From an uncultured Mycoplasmatota bacterium (lineage in GTDB: Bacteria; Bacillota_I; Bacilli_A; RF39; UBA660), in the NCBI GenBank assembly GCA_900546745.1, contig URDT01000015.1, positions 1 through 29,760 of the forward strand: a stretch of 29,760 bases of DNA, read 5' to 3'. The notes under the pieces are model-generated. The model had not been told where the DNA came from, made no database searches, and saw only the letters and a list, made by a program, of their open reading frames with translations. The first letter of the stretch is position 1. Every line of letters begins with the position of its first letter. Shown in pieces: positions 23,763 to 29,760 of the stretch. The position numbers and the translations under genes were made by a program.

Positions 23763-24929
23763 TATCTTATAAGGTGAATCTTTTGATCCAACTGCAACTT
23801 CTGGATTTGTAATATATGTATTAGAGCCTACATGAATTACAGGATATAAGGCTTTAATACTTCCTGAATTTTCTACTTTTAAAACTCCATCCGTATCCAC
23901 ATACCATACTTGACTGCCATTATTATTAATTGTCCAAGTAGAATTGTTAGAAAAAATAGTATAAAGGTAATTATTATTCTTACAACTATCTGACATATAA
24001 TTATTCATACAATCATTATTACTAGAAGCATTTACATAATCTAAAACAGAAGGTAAACCAACTTTTAGACTAGATTGATTTTTTTCTAAAGTAGAAGCAA
24101 TTGCTTTTCTAGAGTAATTTGATCCGTCTACTATGTTAGTTTTGAAAGAATACTCTAGTACTTTATCAAATTTTTCAATATCTGAGAAGATTGATATATT
24201 TTTACTACTAGATTCTTTAAATTCTATTTTTTTACCTTCATCAAATGAATTTAATATACCAGAAGTGGCTATTAAATTTAAAGAAAAATCCTTTTTATCA
24301 ATGCTTAGTATTCTCCAAGTTTTTCCAGTAAATTCTACATAGTTATTTACATTGTCACCTCTAAATACATAAGCATCATCGGTTTCATATAAACCATTAT
24401 TAGTTTCTCCATCTATATAAAGAATACTATTTTTTACGTAGTAATTATAAATAGAAACACCTGTTGATTCAGATTTTTTAGAATTACTACTTTCTATTAC
24501 CTTTTTTTGTTTAGAATCATAATTATAAATAACATAGCCTGATTCTTGACTTTCAGCATATTTTTCGCACGTCAACTCTTCATAATCATAATTATATTTT
24601 TTATTATTTAAATCATATTGAATTTGAATACAACCATCCATTTCTTTTTTTGTTAATGGATCTAATACTTTTTCTTTTTCTAGATAACCTCCTGATTGAA
24701 TTACAGAAAGAGACACATAAGTTGTATTTAAATGATATGAATCTAATAATTCTATGTTATCAGTAGCCCATTTTTCAGCAGATTTATTAATATCTTGAAT
24801 TTGTTCGTCGTGTAGTCTTTTTCTAGAAGATATAATTACTTTATTAATATTAGGAAATACAATTAAAGCAACAGCTGATAAAATTACAATAACGGCAATT
24901 AGTTCAATTAACGTAAAACCCTTTTTCAT
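23757..24929 (-). CDS. Prepilin-like protein with type IV N-terminal signal
   Basis: 390 residues. Class III signal MKKG^FTLIELIAVIVIL with Glu at +5 of the mature protein, as required for prepilin peptidase cleavage, then a hydrophobic helix to about residue 25. Next is an alpha-helical spine (ISSRKRLHDEQIQDINKSAE), then a large extracytoplasmic domain with YVFRGDNVNNYVEFTGKTWR, ILSIDKKDFSLNLIATSG and a C-terminal LYPVIHVGSNTYITNPEVAV, resembling the domain found in other gut-Firmicute pseudopilins (DUF6273-like). Cys residues are spaced as in disulfide-bonded surface proteins. It lies between two class B PBP genes and has its own promoter and terminator. No pilus assembly genes are in the window. 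Confidence 0.8.
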   Translation of the reverse strand: MKKGFTLIELIAVIVILSAVALIVFPNINKVIISSRKRLHDEQIQDINKSAEKWATDNIELLDSYHLNTTYVSLSVIQSGGYLEKEKVLDPLTKKEMDGCIQIQYDLNNKKYNYDYEELTCEKYAESQESGYVIYNYDSKQKKVIESSNSKKSESTGVSIYNYYVKNSILYIDGETNNGLYETDDAYVFRGDNVNNYVEFTGKTWRILSIDKKDFSLNLIATSGILNSFDEGKKIEFKESSSKNISIFSDIEKFDKVLEYSFKTNIVDGSNYSRKAIASTLEKNQSSLKVGLPSVLDYVNASSNNDCMNNYMSDSCKNNNYLYTIFSNNSTWTINNNGSQVWYVDTDGVLKVENSGSIKALYPVIHVGSNTYITNPEVAVGSKDSPYKIK

Positions 24930-24947
24930 AAGATCCCTCCTGTTTTC

Positions 24948-24956
24948 ATTATATCA
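24948..24956 (-). promoter_or_regulatory. Extended -10 promoter for the prepilin-like gene
   Basis: The minus strand reads TGATATAAT (TGnTATAAT) between PBP2B and the prepilin-like gene, 18 bp before the start codon. The -35 region is poor. Confidence 0.5.
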
Positions 24957-24966
24957 TAATATTTTA

Positions 24967-27135
24967 TTATAAATCATATTTATTTGTTAAAGTTAAAGTT
25001 ATCTCTGTATCCGTTGTAATCAAAGTTCCAGCAGGTAATGATTGATTAGTAACATATCCATATCCATCAATACTATATTTTATATTCAATAATTCTAGTA
25101 AAGAAGTAGCATCTTTTCGACTCCATCTCATCATATTTGGAATTTCGTAATGATTTGAATTTGTTACTAATACTATTTTTTCGCCAGGTGCTAGAACTTC
25201 TCCCTTTAAAATGGATTGTTTTACAACTTTATCCCCAGATCCAATTGTTATTACTTCAATTCCATTTGCAGATAATGTATTTTTCACTTCGTCTAGAGAT
25301 TTTCCTAAATAAGATTCAACAGTATAAGTAGTTGTCTTTTTTTCTGTAATCTCAGTAAACATATTTTTATATTTCGCAATATTTTCCATTAATGATTTTA
25401 CATTTTTATAAAGACCGGATGATTTTCCCCATGATGGTTTTTTTATAGCAGCATAAATAATAATTTCTGGATTATCCTTAGGATACATACCAGCAAATGA
25501 GAAAATATAATCATTATCTCCTGTTGAATATGTTCCTGTACTTGTGTTATAAATTTGACTGGTACCTGTTTTTCCAATGATATTAAAACCATCTATACGA
25601 TAAGTATAACCTGTTGAGCCTGGATCTGTTCCATGAATAACGTTATACATCAAATCTTTCATTTTATTTACTATATCTGTAGAAACGATTTGTTTGCTTT
25701 CTTCCACTTTTCTTTTATAAACAGTTTCATTGGTATTGGAATCTACAATTTTACTAACAATATGTGGTTTTAATAATTTTCCATTATTAGATATTAAGGT
25801 TAAAGCTTGTAATTGTTGAATTGCTGTAGTAGAAATTCCTTGACCAAATCCAGCATTTACATATTCTATATCATAATTAAATTTAATATTTCCTTTATTC
25901 TCATTACTAAGCTCTATTCCAGTCAGTTTTCCAAAGCCATAGTCATCAAAGCATTTTTTTAATTGTTTTTTTGTTAGTCCATTTTCTCTGCGAAGAAGAT
26001 TAGCAATTCCGACATTACTAGAGTACTCGAATCCTTTATCAAATGTAACCATACCCCATCCTGGATGATACCAATCATTAATGACATCATCCCCAATTTT
26101 ATAATTACCTGAAAGGTAAGTAGCATTTCCATCATAAACACCATTTTCCATTGCACACATATAGGTATATGTTTTCATAACAGAGCCAGGTTCATATACT
26201 TTGGTAATTAAAGGGTTTTCATAATCTGTAATATTCTTAACATTAGGATCATAAGAAGGAATCGATGAAGTTGCTAAGATATCTCCTGTTTTAGCATCCA
26301 TTACAGCAATCAAAGCCCATTCTGGAGAATATGTTTCAATATCTTTTACAGCAGATTCTGTAAATCTTTGAATATTAGAATCTAGTGTCAAATAAATATT
26401 GTATCCATTTTTAGCTTCTACAGATCGTTCTTGAGTTCCTGTAATTTTATAGCCATATTTATTTTTTTGATATTCTAAGTAACCATCCGTACCAGACAAT
26501 TCATCATTATATTTTGATTCTACGCCCATTTCTCCTACAATTTGATTCGTAACAATTTCATTATCTTCATCATCATAGCTTTTTACTTCTGATATTTTAG
26601 CATATCCAATCATATAAGAAGCAAAATCACCATTAGGATAGAATCTTTTTTGGCTTTCTGTAAAATGAATTCCAGGTAAGTTTAAAGCTTCTATTTCTTC
26701 TTTTCTTAGTTCTGTTAGTCCTCTTCCCTTGATTCCTAATTCAACCTGATATTTATCTTGTGATAATTTTTGTTTTAATGTTTCTACATCCATATCTAGA
26801 AGGGGGGCAAGTTTATTTGCTGTATCTTCTACATCATGAACATAGTCATCTCCCGTATAAACAGTACTTTTTGGTAAAGAGACAATAATTGTATAAGAAC
26901 TAACATTAATCGCTAAGGCATTTCCTTCTACATCATAGATAGTTCCTCTTTTTGCTTCAATTGTTTTTTTTACAGTATTTCTTTTAGAGGCAAATTCAGT
27001 CATATTCTTTCCATATACAGTTGGAGATAAACAAAGATAAGTAAATTTTAAATACAATAAAAAAATACAAAACAAAAAGAGTTTTAAAAATAATTTTGGA
27101 AAATTCCATGATTTACTCTTTTGATTTGTATCCAT
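24967..27135 (-). CDS. pbpB: Class B penicillin-binding protein 2B with two PASTA domains
   Basis: Septal transpeptidase, partner of FtsW and FtsL. About 722 residues: membrane anchor (about 14-33), IEAKRGTIYDVEGN, dimerisation domain, transpeptidase domain with EPGSVMK (Ser318, Lys321), YSSN (373-374) and IGKTGTSQI (Lys522), then two PASTA repeats (about 612-722, YTVESYLGKSLDEVKNTL and HYEIPNMMRWSRKDATSLLE). The frame opens with GTG at 27144, but GAGGTG precedes the ATG at 27135 (MDTNQKSK) at the right distance. Immediately after ftsL, the normal dcw position of pbpB/ftsI. Confidence 0.93.
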   Translation of the reverse strand: MDTNQKSKSWNFPKLFLKLFLFCIFLLYLKFTYLCLSPTVYGKNMTEFASKRNTVKKTIEAKRGTIYDVEGNALAINVSSYTIIVSLPKSTVYTGDDYVHDVEDTANKLAPLLDMDVETLKQKLSQDKYQVELGIKGRGLTELRKEEIEALNLPGIHFTESQKRFYPNGDFASYMIGYAKISEVKSYDDEDNEIVTNQIVGEMGVESKYNDELSGTDGYLEYQKNKYGYKITGTQERSVEAKNGYNIYLTLDSNIQRFTESAVKDIETYSPEWALIAVMDAKTGDILATSSIPSYDPNVKNITDYENPLITKVYEPGSVMKTYTYMCAMENGVYDGNATYLSGNYKIGDDVINDWYHPGWGMVTFDKGFEYSSNVGIANLLRRENGLTKKQLKKCFDDYGFGKLTGIELSNENKGNIKFNYDIEYVNAGFGQGISTTAIQQLQALTLISNNGKLLKPHIVSKIVDSNTNETVYKRKVEESKQIVSTDIVNKMKDLMYNVIHGTDPGSTGYTYRIDGFNIIGKTGTSQIYNTSTGTYSTGDNDYIFSFAGMYPKDNPEIIIYAAIKKPSWGKSSGLYKNVKSLMENIAKYKNMFTEITEKKTTTYTVESYLGKSLDEVKNTLSANGIEVITIGSGDKVVKQSILKGEVLAPGEKIVLVTNSNHYEIPNMMRWSRKDATSLLELLNIKYSIDGYGYVTNQSLPAGTLITTDTEITLTLTNKYDL

Positions 27136-27148
27136 GATAAACACCTCA

Positions 27149-27439
27149 TTAGTTATCTATTATTACGATATTATCATTATTATACGCCAATCCCATGTCT
27201 GACACAACATCTTTTACTTTGGCATAGGCTGTTAGTTCATTTACTTTCATTGTTAAACTTTCGTTCATTTTTTCTTGATCTGCAATATCATAACGCTTTT
27301 GTTCAATAGACATATTTAGATTTGTAATACCCGCACTAAAAAAGATTTTTAAAACAACAACACTAAAAAGACATATAAAAGCCAAACTATATAGCATTAC
27401 TTCACCTTTTGTAACTCTTGCTCTTCTTTTTTTTGCCAT
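27149..27439 (-). CDS. ftsL: Cell division protein FtsL
   Basis: 96-residue bitopic protein: basic N-terminus (MAKKRRARVTKGEV), one membrane segment (about 15-33), then an extracytoplasmic coiled coil (SIEQKRYDIADQEKMNESLT) ending in the usual AYAKVKDVVSDMGLAYNNDN motif. FtsL has low sequence conservation, but size, topology and position between rsmH and pbpB are decisive. It links DivIC/FtsB to the FtsW-PBP2B synthase. Confidence 0.88.
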   Translation of the reverse strand: MAKKRRARVTKGEVMLYSLAFICLFSVVVLKIFFSAGITNLNMSIEQKRYDIADQEKMNESLTMKVNELTAYAKVKDVVSDMGLAYNNDNIVIIDN

Positions 27440-27451
27440 GGTATTCTCCCT

Positions 27452-28369
27452 CTATTTTATTCTTTCTATTACTCTTAATTTAGCGCTTCTAGCTCTTGGA
27501 TTTTTATTTAATTCTTCTTTACTTGGTTTAATTGTATGAACTACTTTAAAATCTGGTAAATATTCTTTTGGTATCATAGGCATGTGTTTTAATTCAGGGT
27601 TAATTTCACTGACTTCTTTAAAAATATCTTTACAGATTTTGTCTTCTAATGAATGAAAGGTAATGACACATACTCTACCATTCTTATTAAGAAGTTCTAA
27701 AGCATTTCTTAAAGCGATTTCAAAAACTTCTAATTCATGATTTACCTCAATGCGAATTGCTTGAAATACTTTTCTAGCTGGATGATGTTCTCTTTTATAT
27801 TTTTCTGGCACAGCTAATTTAATAATTTCAACTAGTTCTAAGGTTGTCTCTATTTTTTTGTTTTTACGATATTCTACTATTTTAGAGGCAATGGAATTAG
27901 AATATTTTTCTTCTCCATATTGATAGAAGATATTCATTAATTGTTCTTTACTGTATTCATTTACTACATTGTAAGCGGAAACAGGATTACTAGTATCCAT
28001 ACGCATATCAAGTATAGCATCTTTATGAAAACTAAATCCTCTATAGTCTTCATCCAACTGAGGACTAGAGACACCTAAATCAAACAAAATTCCATCAATT
28101 TGTTTGATGTTATTTTTTTCTAATTCTTCTTTCAAATGGACGAAATTACTTTTTATAATTTGATAATTTGAAGCAATTTGATCTAGTCTTTTTTTAGAAG
28201 CTTCAATTGCTTCATCGTCTTGATCAAAAGCAATTAATTTTCCTTTGGGAATTCTTTTTAATATTTCACTACTATGTCCAGCATATCCTAAGGTAGCATC
28301 TACAATAATACTATTTTCTTTTAAGTTTAGATTTTCAATGCTTTCTTGTAATAAAACTGATTGATGCAT
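27452..28369 (-). CDS. rsmH: 16S rRNA (cytosine1402-N4)-methyltransferase
   Basis: SAM-dependent methyltransferase that modifies C1402 of 16S rRNA. 305 residues. HQSVLLQESIENL at the start, SAM site VDATLGYAGHS (23-33), LFDLGVSSPQLD, YRGFSFHKDAILDMRMD, HPARKVFQAIRIEVNHEL and ITFHSLEDKI are all diagnostic. The start codon shares its A with the mraZ stop (TAATG), so the two genes are translationally coupled. Confidence 0.97.
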   Translation of the reverse strand: MHQSVLLQESIENLNLKENSIIVDATLGYAGHSSEILKRIPKGKLIAFDQDDEAIEASKKRLDQIASNYQIIKSNFVHLKEELEKNNIKQIDGILFDLGVSSPQLDEDYRGFSFHKDAILDMRMDTSNPVSAYNVVNEYSKEQLMNIFYQYGEEKYSNSIASKIVEYRKNKKIETTLELVEIIKLAVPEKYKREHHPARKVFQAIRIEVNHELEVFEIALRNALELLNKNGRVCVITFHSLEDKICKDIFKEVSEINPELKHMPMIPKEYLPDFKVVHTIKPSKEELNKNPRARSAKLRVIERIK

Positions 28370-28797
28370 TAAATATTCACCGCAAATAATTTATCTGCAA
28401 TATCAGACAAATTTTCTTCATTATTGTTTAAAAAGTTTTCCCATGCTTCTTGATCCCAAATTTCTAGTCTTTCATTTACTCCAATAATAACGCAATCTTT
28501 TTTTAAATCAGCATATTGGATTAGTGTATTGGCAATATTAATTCTTCCTTGTTTATCAAATTCATTGGTAGTGGCTCCAGATAAGAAAAATCTCATAAAA
28601 TTTCTAGCATCTTTTGTGTTTGGTAGTTCACGGTATTTATTAATTACGTTTTCCCATTCTACTTTTGGATAAATAAATAAGCATTTATCTAGTCCTCTAG
28701 TAATGATAAAATCATGTCCTAGTTGTTCTCTTATTTTAGATGGTATTGTAATTCTTCCTTTTTCATCAATTGTATGATGATATTCACCCATGAACAT
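28369..28797 (-). CDS. mraZ: Transcriptional regulator MraZ
   Basis: Ring-forming DNA-binding regulator at the head of the division cluster. 142 residues with two AbrB-like halves, each carrying the DxxxR signature: IDEKGRITIPSKIR and FDKQGRINIANTL. Starts MFMGEYHHTIDEKGRI as in most homologues, supporting the first ATG. Four decamer repeats that match MraZ boxes lie directly upstream (28803-28842), so it is expected to regulate its own operon: mraZ-rsmH-ftsL-pbpB. Confidence 0.96.
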   Translation of the reverse strand: MFMGEYHHTIDEKGRITIPSKIREQLGHDFIITRGLDKCLFIYPKVEWENVINKYRELPNTKDARNFMRFFLSGATTNEFDKQGRINIANTLIQYADLKKDCVIIGVNERLEIWDQEAWENFLNNNEENLSDIADKLFAVNI

Positions 28798-28802
28798 ATC
28801 TA

Positions 28803-28842
28803 TTCACCCACTTTTAACCACTTATCTCCACTTGATACCACT
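28803..28842 (-). promoter_or_regulatory. MraZ operator: four 10-bp direct repeats
   Basis: On the minus strand four consecutive decamers begin AGTGG: AGTGGTATCA, AGTGGAGATA, AGTGGTTAAA and AGTGGGTGAA, with no gaps. Known MraZ boxes are GTGG/TGGG-type repeats with 10-bp periodicity before mraZ. The first abuts the -10 box; the last overlaps the ribosome-site region. Confidence 0.88.
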
Positions 28843-28871
28843 ATTGTACTATTTTTATGCATTTTTGTAAA
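28843..28871 (-). promoter_or_regulatory. Promoter of the mraZ operon
   Basis: TTTACA (28866-28871) and TACAAT (28843-28848), 17-bp spacer, minus strand, immediately next to the first MraZ box, so bound MraZ would cover the transcription start. Confidence 0.7.
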
Positions 28872-28895
28872 TAGTAGGTTTGTAAAATATTTGTC

Positions 28896-28927
28896 TAAAA
28901 AGAAAAAGTAATCGATTGAGATTACTT
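28896..28927 (-). terminator. Terminator after the right-edge gene
   Basis: AAGTAATC (28906-28913) pairs with GATTACTT (28920-28927), 6-nt loop, followed on the minus strand by TTTCTTTTT. It isolates the mraZ promoter from the upstream gene. Confidence 0.7.
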
Positions 28928-28975
28928 ATTTATTTTAATAAATTGTTATACTTGATAAATTTTCCTTGATTTATA

Positions 28976-29760
28976 TTAAGAAATTTTGTTTTTTAATACT
29001 GTGATTACTGGACGAATACCATAGTTAGTATCGCCAACATAGCCGATGTACAAGCTATCACGTCTATTCACAACCCATGCATAAGAAGAGCTGTCTGCAA
29101 CGGCATTATTTGTCCAATAGCCATAAGCACTGGAATCAGCTATATTACATCCATAATTTGTACATTCATTTGTATAATCAAACAACCATGCATATTTACT
29201 TGTTCCTTGTGATTTGGAGCAATAATTATTAGTATCTGATTGATTTGTATCTAAACAAAACCAATCACTATTTGTAGCATTTAAACTATTAAAACTTGTA
29301 TTACCTGTTATTTTAGCTACTTCATTTGCTGTGATTAATCTAGCATTTAAACTACTATCCCAGTTTTTTGTATCAGTTGTAACTTGTGTCTTACTTGCTG
29401 ACCATGATACTGCCGTAGTATTATGATCTAATATCATTTCATAGCTCGTTCCATCATCATTATAAGCATACCATTTCATACAACCTTCTTTTGTTCCTGT
29501 TGTACTTACACTATTTGATTCATCACAACTTTTTGTTAAATCTGTTGGATCTAAATATATTATTGCTTTATAGATATCTTCTTCTGTTCCTATTTCTTTT
29601 GTTGGCCCTGTTTTAATAACTGCTTCCTCAGATTTTGCTGGTTCATCACCTTTTACTGTTTCACTGCCTTTTGTTACAACATATTTTCCTATTACAAAGG
29701 AATAATTGGTTACCATTCCTTTTTCTATTTTTAACCAGCCTTTTGTTGGAGATTCTCCTT
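28976..29760 (-). CDS. Pilin-like surface protein, 5' part beyond the window
   Basis: The frame is open to the right edge (GESPTKGWLKIEKGMVTNYS precedes the first internal Met), so at least 261 residues are present and the start is not seen. It is Thr/Ser/Asn-rich with paired Cys (SCDESNS...EGCMKWY, FCLDTNQ...YCSKS, NECTNYGCN), suggesting disulfides in an exported protein. The C-terminal part WVVNRRDSLYIGYVGDTNYG then IRPVITVLKN is typical of the terminal domain of DUF6273-like pseudopilins in gut Firmicutes. A type IV signal is expected but lies outside. Same general class as the gene at 23757-24929. Confidence 0.6.
   Translation of the reverse strand, partial: GESPTKGWLKIEKGMVTNYSFVIGKYVVTKGSETVKGDEPAKSEEAVIKTGPTKEIGTEEDIYKAIIYLDPTDLTKSCDESNSVSTTGTKEGCMKWYAYNDDGTSYEMILDHNTTAVSWSASKTQVTTDTKNWDSSLNARLITANEVAKITGNTSFNSLNATNSDWFCLDTNQSDTNNYCSKSQGTSKYAWLFDYTNECTNYGCNIADSSAYGYWTNNAVADSSSYAWVVNRRDSLYIGYVGDTNYGIRPVITVLKNKIS

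Noticed and set aside
25974..26156. Extra minus-strand frame inside pbpB
   Set aside because: Lies in another frame of the PBP transpeptidase domain; product is not protein-like and has no independent start signal.
1..29760. CRISPR array, tRNA or rRNA genes
   Set aside because: No regularly spaced repeats, cloverleaf-like GC-rich segments or rRNA-like stretches were found on reading both strands.

Overview
The window is very AT-rich DNA in which TGA is used as an ordinary stop (for example at the ends of tag and ogt), so it is not a mycoplasma with altered code. Nearly every intact gene is on the minus strand, with strong Shine-Dalgarno sites. The gene set points to a gut-dwelling low-GC Firmicute of the Bacilli / Erysipelotrichia / RF39-like type: a bile salt hydrolase, an oleate hydratase, a Gram-positive division cluster with two PASTA-domain PBPs, prepilin-like proteins and MBOAT/DHHW/DUF4358 envelope genes. 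The lineage is inference.

Layout on the plus coordinate. 1-8.4 kb is a host-adaptation and surface block: oleate hydratase (cut by the left edge), a two-gene alkylation-repair operon (ogt-tag), a short-chain dehydrogenase, a bile salt hydrolase, a DUF4358-MBOAT-DHHW operon probably for O-acylation of a surface polymer, and a PF06541 membrane protein. 8.4-14.4 kb is accessory and partly decayed: a degenerate IS3-family element, a hybrid histidine kinase, a PlsC-like acyltransferase and several frameshifted small genes. One of these shares a direct repeat of about 174 bp with a second copy 5.5 kb away.

14.4-18.65 kb looks like the remains of an integrative element. Its outer edges are two identical 91-bp copies of the 3' end of ftsW. 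A broken large serine recombinase sits next to one copy. Between them lie a zinc-type module (DUF1980/YcgQ-like lipoprotein, Cys/His-rich small membrane protein, Fur-family regulator with an internal stop) and a tandem pair of YibE/F-type membrane proteins.

18.5-28.9 kb is the division and cell-wall cluster, transcribed from the high-coordinate side: mraZ-rsmH-ftsL-PBP2B-[prepilin-like protein]-second PASTA PBP-[diguanylate cyclase]-mraY-ftsW. It starts at a textbook MraZ operator of four decamers abutting the -10 box. murD, murE, murF and murG are absent from the usual places, and a pilin-like gene and a GGDEF gene are inserted. A second pilin-like gene runs off the right edge. No rRNA, tRNA or CRISPR was seen.
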